From: Dastarcus helophoroides
Taxonomy: Eukaryota; Arthropoda; Insecta; Coleoptera; Bothrideridae
Direction: 5' to 3'
Length of the DNA: 64,000 nt
NCBI GenBank assembly: GCA_028583605.1
Contig: CM053326.1
Span: forward strand, 17,812,046 to 17,876,045
The translations under genes and the position numbers were made by a program. Position 1 is the first letter of the stretch. Each line of letters opens with the position of its first letter. The notes under the pieces were generated by a model. It did not search any database, was not told the origin of the DNA, and saw nothing but the letters and a program-made list of their open reading frames with translations. Below are positions 38,401 to 50,400 of the stretch, in pieces.

Positions 38401-41400
38401 TTAATTTAAAAGCATGTCTAGCCACACTTGACTTCTTAATTCTTCAGTACCTCAAATGAGCCAAATGCTCCTTCCTTTTAAGAGATCGTCTAGTTTGCCC
38501 GACATACTTTTGAGGACAATCCCTACATGAAATTTGGTAAATACCGGACTTATCCGTTTGCTCTACTTTATCCTTTAAACTACGCAAAAGCGAATTTAAT
38601 TTGCCGTTAGAACTATAAACAACCCGGAAGCCCTGTTTACGTAAAATTCCACCCAAACCATGAGTAAGCGAGGGATCAAATGGAAGTGAGACGAACTTAA
38701 AGTTTTTGTTTTCATCAGTTCGGAAAGTTGTGATATTTACCAATACACATTTGAATTTTTTCTTATTAATAATTTTATAAATAATATTTTAATCGAATCC
38801 ATTAACTTCAGCTATATGTTTAATTGTCGTCAACTCTTTTCCAAATCTTTCCCCATTAAGAGGAAGACTCAGAAGGCGATGGGCAAGGAAGTTGAAGCTT
38901 GCCATTTTGTGTTGTATGCAATCAGAAGTTATATAGCGGAAGGTACTGGAATCTTTCCTGTATACATCAAATTCTAATCTATTTTGATTCCTAATAACTA
39001 AAGTGTCTAAAAATGGTAAAGCTGCTTCTTTCTCTAACTCTACAGTAAATTTAACTGTTGGAAAACGTGAATTTAATACATCAATGAAATTATCTAGATT
39101 TTGATTTTTTGTGTCAAAAATAGCAAAAATGTCATCTATATATCTAATCCATACCCTAGGAAACAAACTACATTCATTTTTAAGACCATTTTCAATAACA
39201 CTCATGAAGAGTTCAGCTATGAAAGGTGATAAAGGATTTCCCATGGCTGCACCCTCAAGTTTTTCATAAAACTCGTTATTAATTTGGAAATAATTTTGAT
39301 CCATACATATTGTCATTAATGAAATATATTCGTCAATAATTTTGCCTGAAAGATTATTAGATTCCAGCAGAACTCGAAGGTATAATAAGGTTTGTGGTAT
39401 GGGTACACTGGGAAAGAGGGAAGAAACATCAAGAGAAACCAGCATTTCACCCTCCAACAATTCTTTATTCTGAATTTTCTGCACAAACCTTGGGAATTCT
39501 TGACTGATAAAGTGAGTTGTTGGAATTCTAATTTGCTGAATTTTTTTATTAGCCGTTTTGATAAGTTCTAGGTCGGTGCTCCAATAGCTGACACGATTGG
39601 TCTCACCGCCTTTCCAGGTTTATGTATTTTCGGTAGACAATATATTTTAGGTACAGTGGGGTTAGATACACGAAGGAATCTTTTTAAAGTTGGAGTAATA
39701 AGGTTGTTACTTTTGTCGAGCACTTTTTTCAGCCCACTTAACATTTTACTCAAAGGGTTCTTCTGTCATTTTTGATAGGAGCCATTACTAATGAGTTTGT
39801 CAACTTGTTCGTAATAGTCCTTTTTATCTGGAATGACAACCTTATTACCTTTATCTGCCTTTACATAAAAACAATCTTTCTCTCGCAGTCTTTTGACAAT
39901 ATTTCTATTCGTTACATGTGATGGTTTTGCGTTTTTTAGATTTCTAGAAAGCTTTTGTCTGCAAGCCTCACTCGCATAGTTTTTAGTGTTGTCCGTCATG
40001 GGACTCAAGGAGCTCTCAATGGACACAACATCTTCCAAACCGTCGCGGGAGGATGCCAGGGCGTAATTAAGCCCTTTGCTCAAAAGGCTTAATTCAGCTT
40101 TATCAAAACGCCGTGAAGAGAGGTTTTCCACAATATTAATATTTTTCTGAGAAGAATATTCTTAAAGGGCACCTAATTTGCATAATTTCTTCTTGAGAAT
40201 GTTCGATTTTTGTCTAACCTTCTCAGAGATGGTACAGAACATTTTCCTCTGAAATTCACAAAATTCTACAAATTCATATTCACTTAAATTACTGGTTAAT
40301 TCTAAGTAAAGTTCATAAGATTGCAGCTCAAAGCTTACTTCGTTTACTTTAATGACGATCTAGTTTCAAATCAAGCCATTTTTGTTTAGCGGTATACGTA
40401 ACTTTGTTCGCCGCTGGACAATTAATAGGTAAACTAATGTTGATAAAATTTGGAAAAACTTTATTTTTTTGGCTTAATAATCTAATTTTAGTAGTTACCT
40501 TAAAGAAGAGATTCCTTTTTGTAGACCGAGAAGCCATAAGTTTGGTGGAATGGACTGGTCCTTAGTTATCTTCAAAAATTGAAATACAGAACTTGTTCCC
40601 TAAAACCAAGAAGGATTAAAAAAAGATGACAGCTTGGCTGTCAAAACGTGTTAGAGCAACGTTTGTTGTGTTTTTTAATCTTTCTTGGTTTCAGGGGACA
40701 AGTTCTGTATTTCAAATTTTGAAGATAATCAAGGGCCAGTCCGTTCCACCAAACATTTATACTGTCCCTTTCAAAGTAATCCCCCTCAGATATAATGCAC
40801 TTGTGCCAATGCTTTTTCCAATTTCCAAAGCACTTCTCATAAGCACTTTTTGGTATAGTTTTGAGCTCCTTTAGCGATGCAGTTTTTTTTCATCAATCGT
40901 TGCAAATCGTCGTCCTTTCATAGGTCTTTTAAGTTTTGGGAACAGTAAAAATTTCAGGGGGGAAATCCGGTGAATATGGTGGCTGAGGCATCATTGTCGT
41001 GTTGCTTTTGGCCAAAAAACCTCTCACAAGTAACGATAAATGAGCAGGTACATTATCGTGATGCCGGACGTTTTTTTCGTATTGCTTCTCGCAAACGGAG
41101 CATAATTTCAAGGTAATATTCCTTATTGACCGTACGACATTGAGGTAAAAACTCCTGATGCACTACGCCATGTTAGTCGAAAAAAACAGTGAGCAAAAGC
41201 TTGACATTTGATAGGACTTGGCGTGCTTTTTTCGGTCTTGGCTCTCCTGGGTGCTTTCATTGGGACGATTGGGCTTTGGTTTCGACGTCATAACCATATA
41301 TGACCCTTTTGAGCAAATCAGGACCATCACTGACGTCATTCAAGAACTCCTGAGCGATGCTCATGCAACGGTTCTTCTGATCAAAATTTAGAAGTTTCGC

Positions 41401-44400
41401 AACAAACTTCACTGCCACACGTCTCATGACCAAAACATCCGAAAAAATTGCATGACACGAGCCGACTGATATGCCAACATTCTCCGCAACTTCTCTTATG
41501 GTAATTCGACAATTTTCAAAACAAAACAATTTTCTTCACAGCTTCGACGATATCTTCTGTTGTTGATGTGCTGGGGTGTTCAGAGCGGGGTTCGCCATCG
41601 GCTTCTTCTCGGCCGTCTTGGAAGAGTTGTACCACTTGTAAACATTTTTTTTACTTAAAGCAGACTCACCGTACGTCACTGTCAACATTTCAAGTGTTTG
41701 AGAGCACTTAATTTCATTTTTCACACAAAATTTGATGCGAATTCCTTGCTCCATTTTTTCTAATAATAAAAAATTGCCGAGCACAACAAAATACGGCTAA
41801 GCTTTTTATCTGTCAAAAATAAACTAAGTATGCTATTTACTTAAAACTGTGAACATATCTTCGGGACATGTGTGCCAACATAACAACAACAAAAAATCGA
41901 TAATCGAATGTACGTTGCCCGCGAAACTTGAAAAGTGACCTTACTCTTTGAACATACCTCGTATTCTGTTTATCGACAGCCGAAGATCGCTGTGTTATTA
42001 AAAATGGCCGAGCTGTAGCAGATACCGAGAGTACGGTATGTGAAGTGAAAAGTCGAGAGTAGTGGTGGTGATGACTCCGTGGTTAGGAAGTCTGCCTGCA
42101 GCGTGAAGGTCCTGGGTTCAACTCCCAGTCGCTGATTATTTTTAACTTTACTACAAAATATTGGGGCGCGTTATCGGTTCGAATGATTAACACGTGAATT
42201 GTAAAATACTTCATTTCTAAACTGAACTCGGAACCCTACAATTGCAATTCACCAACTTATTTATTGACTTCTAACTACCAACTAACTAATTGACTAACTC
42301 GAGGGAAAGGCGACCGAGTTTATATAGTTCCCGTTTCCGGGTTCTAGAAAAATCCAGCAGATAAGGCTTATCGTTTGCCGAAATTTCTGGAACGCTTATT
42401 TTCCGTTTGCTTTATTATCGCGGCCGCTTTCCCTTATCAGATTTTTCTAGAAAAGTTTCTTAACTAAACTTTATAATTACATTTTGTTACAATATTCAAA
42501 AAAAATTCGACTCTTCAAAGATAAAAGTTAATTATTTTAATCTTACATGCAAGTCGAATACGACCTAAACTGCAGTCCTATCAACACGTTGCAATTTTTT
42601 GATAGAAATTTCAAATTCTTTCGAGGCCTTAATCTTACATGCAAGTACAATACGACTTAAACTGCAGCCCTATCAGCGCGTTGCAATTTGTTAAAAATTA
42701 AAAGTTCTTTCGAGACCTAAGCTAAAGTTGTAAAACGTTGACATTCTAGAAAAAGATTTTAACAAAATTTTCGTTAATCACGATTCCAAATATCCCTTCA
42801 GTATATTTTCTCTTAAGGTACTACAAACATCGATGTGTCAACTTGGGGTTTAACGCCCTTTCAACATTTTACATTCATTATTTCTCTTATGGTAAACAGT
42901 CGACTCCTTTACATTTTATCAACCAAACGTTGTGTCAGGGCGCCGGTTAAATGTGCCTTGTTTTTTATAAAGAAACGTTGTCGACACTGTTTGCCCATTA
43001 TTTCGACGTCGGAAATCGAGGAGAAATGGAAAATTTAAGAATTATGCGCAAAACATAAACCTGGCGAGATGGCTTTTCCAGACGAGAAATAAGTCCAAGA
43101 AAGTTTATAAAATGAAATCTATCCCGACGAAACGTCTGAAATAAATTACTTCTGTGTGTTGCTTTGAGTAATGCGTTTGAGGATTGCAAGCGGCTTAAAT
43201 TTTAAAATGTCCTCAGACGAAACAGATGAGCCAGCGTTTACAATGATCAGTTTTTCGCAATATTGGCACTGATACATCATCCCTCTGGTGCCTAATCAAG
43301 TACCTTTTAAAAGAATTAATCAAATTTTTTAGAACAAGCTCATAGATTTACAACATGTATTGGACAGGTTGTAATAACTCACAGACTTTAATGCTTGTGA
43401 TAAATTCAATAAAGGTATGTCGGAGGCCAATATACGATGCTATATTTTCTGATATGTTGCGATATTTCATGTTAAAAGAAAATTTCAAAGTGGCTTCATT
43501 TTCAGAGTGTTATATCCCTAAGTACATAGTCAATTTTGTCTACTATATACTTTCCTTTGTACGCTAAAATATTGTACACACTCCACTGAGCCACTAACGC
43601 GATTAAGTTCTACCCAATTTAATAAAAGCGGGAACAATATAAGAACATAATGAAGAAAAATGGCCATCTAAGGAAAGATACACAACTTTTATTTTTACTT
43701 CGAATTATACGCGAAATATTTTACTATTCCAGTGCTGGAAGAAATTACCTTTTCTTTGATCAGACGTTTTTGACCTAAAATATAGTCCGGAATTCAAATT
43801 AATTAAAATATAATTAATTAGCAGGAGGCACGATGACAAAAACCATTTTTAATCGAGGAATAACAATTCGTTAGTTTACATCGTAAAGGTTAATTAAAAA
43901 TCCGTATTTCATATTTGCTAAATTAAAAGTGCAACTTCCTTCTGAATAATGTTTAATTAGTTGTTGCATATTTTTAAATTAATCTACAGCAGTTTAACAT
44001 GCTTATTTGGACGTTAAATTAAAAGGAATTTTTAATTAGATTTATGTGTACCTACAAATATTAAAAATGACTCTATCTTCAACGCTTTTAAAATCACTGG
44101 TAACACAATGTTTGGTTGTAGAGAAAATTTGATAATGATCATTATTCAAAGTACTGAATAATAACGACGTTTGGTAAATTCATGGAAAATTTAATAAAAT
44201 TCATTATTGAGAGTATTAACACAATGATTCATTCAAATAAAAAATGGAAGCCAGAGACTATTGAAGCGTATCTACTTAAGCCTGTCAAGTGGTGAGTTGA
44301 CGCTAAATATTAACAGATAGAAAATTTTATTCCATTTTTTAGCAAAAAAATGTGATAATTTTCTTGATGAAACTTTTTTTAAGTTTTGAGCTTTTATGAT

Positions 44401-47400
44401 AATAATTTCCACTTCTTTTTTTCAAATTCATGAGAATCAGACATTACTTATTAAAACCGAAATTTTATTTTAAAATTCTAGTTTACGCAAAAAATAAAGA
44501 CAAATTGAATTTCAAATTAGCATTTTCGAGAAAAAAGCCAAAATTTTAACAAAAACCCCATAATACATAAAACCTTGAGTTCAAAGTAGCATTTAAAAAA
44601 CTGGTAAAAATTTTAAATTTAAACTTAAACCCAAAAATGTATTAACTGAAATTGTTTCGAAATTTTAAATTTAACGTATTAATCCTAGATGAAAAACAAC
44701 AATATTCTAAGTTTAAGTTTCGAAATTTATAGAAACGTTCCCTTATTAAAAATAAAACTTGGGTTGGAGTTGAATTGGCTAAAGAAAGTCTAATTTTTTC
44801 AAGATTGAACTAAAACTTTCGCTTAAATTTTGAACTTAACATTTCAACCTTTTTAAATAATTTGACTTCTTTCCAAATTCAGACTTTAAATTCGAAATTT
44901 TAAATTTTTCCTCAATATTTATAGTTTGGTTTTCGGACTTTAATTTCACAAATTCGATGATGCGGTTTTTTCCAAAATTTCAAGCGTCTTGATTTTTTTC
45001 TAAATCCTCAAAATATTCATCTTAATTTCAAGTTCGAGATGCTGATTTTAACTTCGAAAGTTTCAATCTTATAGGGCCAGCATTTAAAATTTTGGAAAAT
45101 TAAATGTAGAAAAATATTACCAACTTTGGGAAGAAAATCGAAGTTGAAAAAATTACGAATTTTGGCAAAAAAGCAATGATTTAGTAAAATTAATAAATTT
45201 TAAGAAAGTTCAAACTTTCGGGAAAAATTTAAACTTCTGGAAAAAATTCGAATTAATGGGAAATTTTGGCAAAAAATTAATTAAAGTTGGGAAAAATCAC
45301 ACATTTTGGCAAAAAAGCAATACTTCGAAAAAATTTCAGAATTTTAGATAAAATTCGAACTTCTAAGAAAACTTGAACTCACGGGAAAAATTTGAACTTA
45401 AGGGAAACATTTGAAATTTAAGAAAATTAAAAATATTTAGAAAAAAATCAAAATTTTGGAAACATTTCGTCAAAAATTCGAAATCTTGGGAAAAATTTGC
45501 AAAAAATTGAAAAAAGACGAATTTTAAATCCTTTTTTAACAAAAACTTAAAATGTTTGGAAATTAAATGTCGGAAAACATTCAAAACTTGGAGAGGAAAT
45601 GAAATTTAAAAAATGCGACATTTTGGAAAAAAGAAATACTTTGAAAAAAAGTTCAAATAGGAAAACTTCGAATTTCTGGGAAAGGTTTGAACTTGCGGAA
45701 AAAATTATATTGTTGTGGGCATGATATAATATAAGACTGGTAATGTAACCCGCTATATCTCACTGTTGTGATAAGTGGCACTAAAACCAGAGACGATTGA
45801 AAAGAGAACACGATATGAAGAATAAACAATAAAGGGCTGCCTTGAGTAGATTAAGCAATGCTTTTTTATGCAAATATTGATACTTTATGCAATTGTTTCG
45901 CAATTTTTCGGTTTTATATTTATATTTTATTTACAAAATGGGCAAGACTTGTGTTGTGTCTATGCGCAACAGTGCTTAGTTATAAAAGCTATCATGAAAA
46001 AGTGTCGTTGTTTCGAGTGCCTAAGGACAAAGTTGATGTATGGAGGTGAAAAATCCCGCGAAATGACTGGCTGTTGTCAATTCGAGATTTTGTATGCGAA
46101 AAACATTTTAGTGCAGGTTTTGTTTTAAGAGAAGTAAACAATGAACTGTGTAGAGTACGTATTTCTTAAAAAACTTCAGTTTCTATTAAATGAATATCTT
46201 ATGCCCAAAGTAATTTAAACATAAAATTCTTTTGTATATATATTTAAGTAAGAAAAATTATATTAATAGACAGACGAGCCGTTGGTTTATCAGGATCCAG
46301 TGTTATGTATAGAACATTAGCTAAAACTTTTTTAAAAATGTTTATAGAAAAAATGTGTCACTTTCCAGTGACTGATTTTGTTTTCTTAACTTTCATTTTG
46401 TTGCTTTGGTAACTAATTTTTGAGTTTTCAAATGACCCCTGAATTTTTTTTGCTTATTACACATTAAATTTATAGGGGTTAGATTCGAAGAGTTTCGAGA
46501 AATCATAATTTTACTGAATTTTATCATTCATTTTTTAATGTTATTTTTAAAGAACTCCAAGTAATAAAATGAAATCGTTACCAAAAACCAACTTAGATAT
46601 ACTGGCAAAAATTGCATTTTAATTACTAACGCATGTTTAAAAAAAGTATTAAATTATTTAATATTAGAATCGGTAAAATTATGAAATTCTTATATTTTCT
46701 CGAACTTTTTCACTTCTAACCCTGTAAGATTTGAGGTCACCAAATGCAAAAAGATATGCAAATTCTAAAAAAGCAAACAACGGATGTCATTTGAAATTTC
46801 AAAGTTTGTTACTGTAGCAATGAAACAAAAGCAGGGAAAAAGAAATTAAGGTCACCAAAATGTGGCAAATAATTCACCAAAAAAAGTTTATTTTAAATAT
46901 TTTGTTCTAAAATTATTTTTAAAAAAGTTACTGCCAATATTCCAGACATACGTCGGACGGTGCCGTATACTTTGCATAGAGTTATGCCAGTTCTTGAACA
47001 CCTTATTTTCTATCTCTCTCTAAGCCACAAGTCTCCCGATTACGTGCCACATGTCGCCTCGCGTCGGATTACCTTACTTATACATTATCATGGTTGCGGG
47101 CTATCGGTTCGAAATTATTACGTCCTGAATTATAACCACTTTATTTTCAAACTAAACTCGGAACACTACAACTGAATAATTAATTCACTTATCGACTTCG
47201 AACTACTAACTCACTAACTCCACTGACTGACTGATTGCGGGAAAGCCAACTGGACTCCCTTTATATAGATCTCTGGTTCGGGTTCTAGAAGTTTTCAGCA
47301 GATAAGGCTTACCGTTTCCCGTAATTTCTGGAACGCTTATCTACCGTCTGCTTCATTATCGCGGCCGCTTTCCCTTATCAGATCTTTCTAGAAAATTTCC

Positions 47401-50400
47401 TTAGATCCTAAATTCCATAATTACATTTCGTTACCATATATAGACTCCACAACACTAAAATATCCACTTGAGTACACATAATACCTTCCCTGAGAAACTT
47501 AATGTTTGGATAATGTTAGAAATTATATCATTCGCACATTTTTCTTCAACAACAACCTAACAGCCGACCATACCAGAATTTATGTTTTATTGTTCGTAAA
47601 ATCAGTTGATTAAAAAAATTAAAAATATAAAATAGATGCAACTATTTTCATATTAGTTTTAAATACATAGAAATAGAAATAATTACGCGGCGAAATAATA
47701 CGTAAAAATTGGTTGCCCAATATTCCCTTTGCCTTACCAAAGGTAACGTAATAACGTGATAAACGTCTGTTAAACTGTGAAGCTGTAAGCAATGTTTTTT
47801 AACACGTTCGCACCACTATGAAAAAGGGTATCGTCTCTCGCAAACAATAATGTATTTCTATATATTTCTAAACTTCTGTAGTTTCGAAAATAAGTCAGAA
47901 CCTAAGACCACCCGTAACAAGTGTGAGTCATAGCTTCCTACAGACTACTATTTAACACCAATGGAATTACTATTAACGTCGATAAGAAATTATAAAATGG
48001 CTACCCCTACATCATCGTCCCAAATATGAGTCGTTGGTCTGTTACAGAAAATTATGTGGCTCAAATATGACTCGGTAGCGAAGGTGTTAAGAGAATTTGT
48101 TGCGAAGCGGGAGCGGCCTATTGGAGGGATTTTATGCTCCTTTTTAAAAAGATCGAACACAATTTTCATTTGAATATCCTGTCTTTAATAAAACATCTGA
48201 ATACTTGGTTAAAGTTATTGACATAATGAATCAGATATGTTGTATATTGCACTAGTTTTCCATAGCTGACGATACTTCGTACTTTGTTTAAAAGAATTTT
48301 AATTACAGTTGCATGGAACTAGACGAAATTCATTTTTAAGTCGTCGCGCCTTTGTCGTTGCGCGACCATAAAAATTTAATAAGGAGATTCCCCCAATGAA
48401 ACTTTGTTGTAAAACTCTTTGTTTTGCTCCTCGCCAGTTTAAAACGACACAGATGCTATTGTTCGTCCACCACGGATTACAAATATGTGGTGGTCTTTAT
48501 TCTTACTAGCCAGCGCTTTCACCATAATGAATTTAATTCGTTGAGAAGTTTCGCTATTAAATCTGCTGTTTTGTTTTTATTGCCGCCGCCAACGAAACGG
48601 AAGCCGGAGAAGATTAGATATCTCGGGAAGGTTTTGAGCGCTTATAAAGCGAATGGATTTGAGAAATGCTGCTGCGGTGATTTATAGACTTGTACCTAGT
48701 GATTAGATTGTACGTAGTAGATAGAGCGTTGCTCTATTTATTATTGATGCTTTGCGTCGCATTTGACCCGTGAGATATTTGCAGTTTTGTTGCAGCGATT
48801 AGCTCTTGGAGGCAATCTTTGTTGCTTGTACCTGCGCACCATTTCTCACATTCAAGCTCTAATATAAGCATTCAGCATTCTCTCCAAAAGCACCCAGGCG
48901 TAATTGTTTGAGCAATTATTAGTAACGATCGGTATGATCTATTAAATTAGCACAAATTTGTAATGGCTAATTGAAGCATATTTTAGATATTTTATAATTT
49001 TTAATTAGAAATATGATTATTATGAGACTTGTGAATCAAGCTTTTTTCTTAACTTCTTGAGTTATTAATAAAAATAAAAGGCAAATATCACTCAGTCGCC
49101 CACTATTCACGAAATTTCTGATGATATTAAACTTATAAACTGGAAATTTGGCAAATAGCTTCCTTATACGACGTCCGGAATCCCCTAACAAAAGATTATT
49201 CGAAATTTAAACCCTAAGAGACTTGAGCTCTCAATAAATAAAACAAATAATTGTTTGAGCAGCTATTAGTCACTTTATATTAGTCATTAGAGAAATATAT
49301 TTTATTGAATATTGTCACTAATTTAGGTATGTTTTAAACATTTGACGGTTTTTATTGATAATATTGTTAATAGGCCCATTTACACTTAGTCTTTTCGTGC
49401 CATCTTGTCGAAAAACGCCAATTGCGCGAATCAAGCTTTTCCTCTTATCTTCTAGGGCTATCTATAAATATATGGTAAAACCCAAAAACAACTCACCCAC
49501 TTATTACGAAATCTTCGAAACTATTTATCTTGAAAAATTCAAACCTAGCAAATAGCTTCCTTATACAACGTAGGCATCCAATACAACATAGAAAATTTTT
49601 TTCAAATTTCATTACCTCTAAGGGGATGAAAATCTGTATCAATTAGTATAAAAAATTAATAAAAAAAACTTTTTACTACATTTGATTAAACAGAAGCTCT
49701 TAGAATGTTAGTTTTGCTTTTAATTTAATTCAAAATTCTTCCAAACTCGAAACTACACCATCATCTTTTTGCAATAAAAGCACCACAGCTTTAACTTTGA
49801 AGATTAATAGCGGTTGTTTGAACTCATGAATTTAATACGTCACTCAGAATTCCTTCAGGATCCACAGGGAATCGAGTTAGAGGAAGTGCATGCATAGATG
49901 GATTAGCTTCTATAAATTGCTTCGGAAATAACTTATAATTAATTGATAACTTGTAGGACGCATTGCATCATACCCAAATAACCTGATTGAACTAATTTTG
50001 GCTTTGTATTGTAAATAACAAGCATACTTGCACGCACGTGGAGCTTTTGAGCTCAGCTTAAAGCCAGATCGATGCCCACGACTCTCGATATTACGGTAAT
50101 GGCCACTTTTTCAGTTTCTTGCAAATGAAAGTGTAGAAACAGTCTGTGATGTAAACAAGGAGACAGCAAACGAGAAAAGCATAGATGCTAAACTGTAATT
50201 TAATTATTTGTATCGCCTTATTAACGTACCACAGAAGACAGTTAATGTGAAGTCTCGAACAATGAGGAATATTCCGTATTGTTTGAGACTTATTTGTGAA
50301 GTACCTGATTTTCAATAATAAAGGATTTTGTTGTATGTTTTTTCGGAAAACTGAAATTACAACTTGTCTCCTAAAATTGTGAATTTCACATTTCAACCTG

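Larger units (their letters stand above)
37945..41961 (-). mobile_element. Mariner element split by a Penelope-like insertion
   Basis: The left end CGAGGTGTCTTCAAAAAGTA and the right end read inward, CGAGGTATGTTCAAAGAGTA, form short inverted repeats flanked by TA (37943-37944 and 41962-41963). Transposase pieces lie between about 40764 and 41750 on the - strand. The left terminal bases and the extreme C-terminal codons (37945-38019) are separated from the rest by the 2.73 kb Penelope-like element. Without it the mariner would be about 1.27 kb, a normal length. Confidence 0.88.

Noticed and set aside
48424..48687. 87-codon frame with a Lys/Arg-rich C terminus
   Set aside because: No family resemblance; it is flanked by no supported splice sites and lies in the receptor intron.
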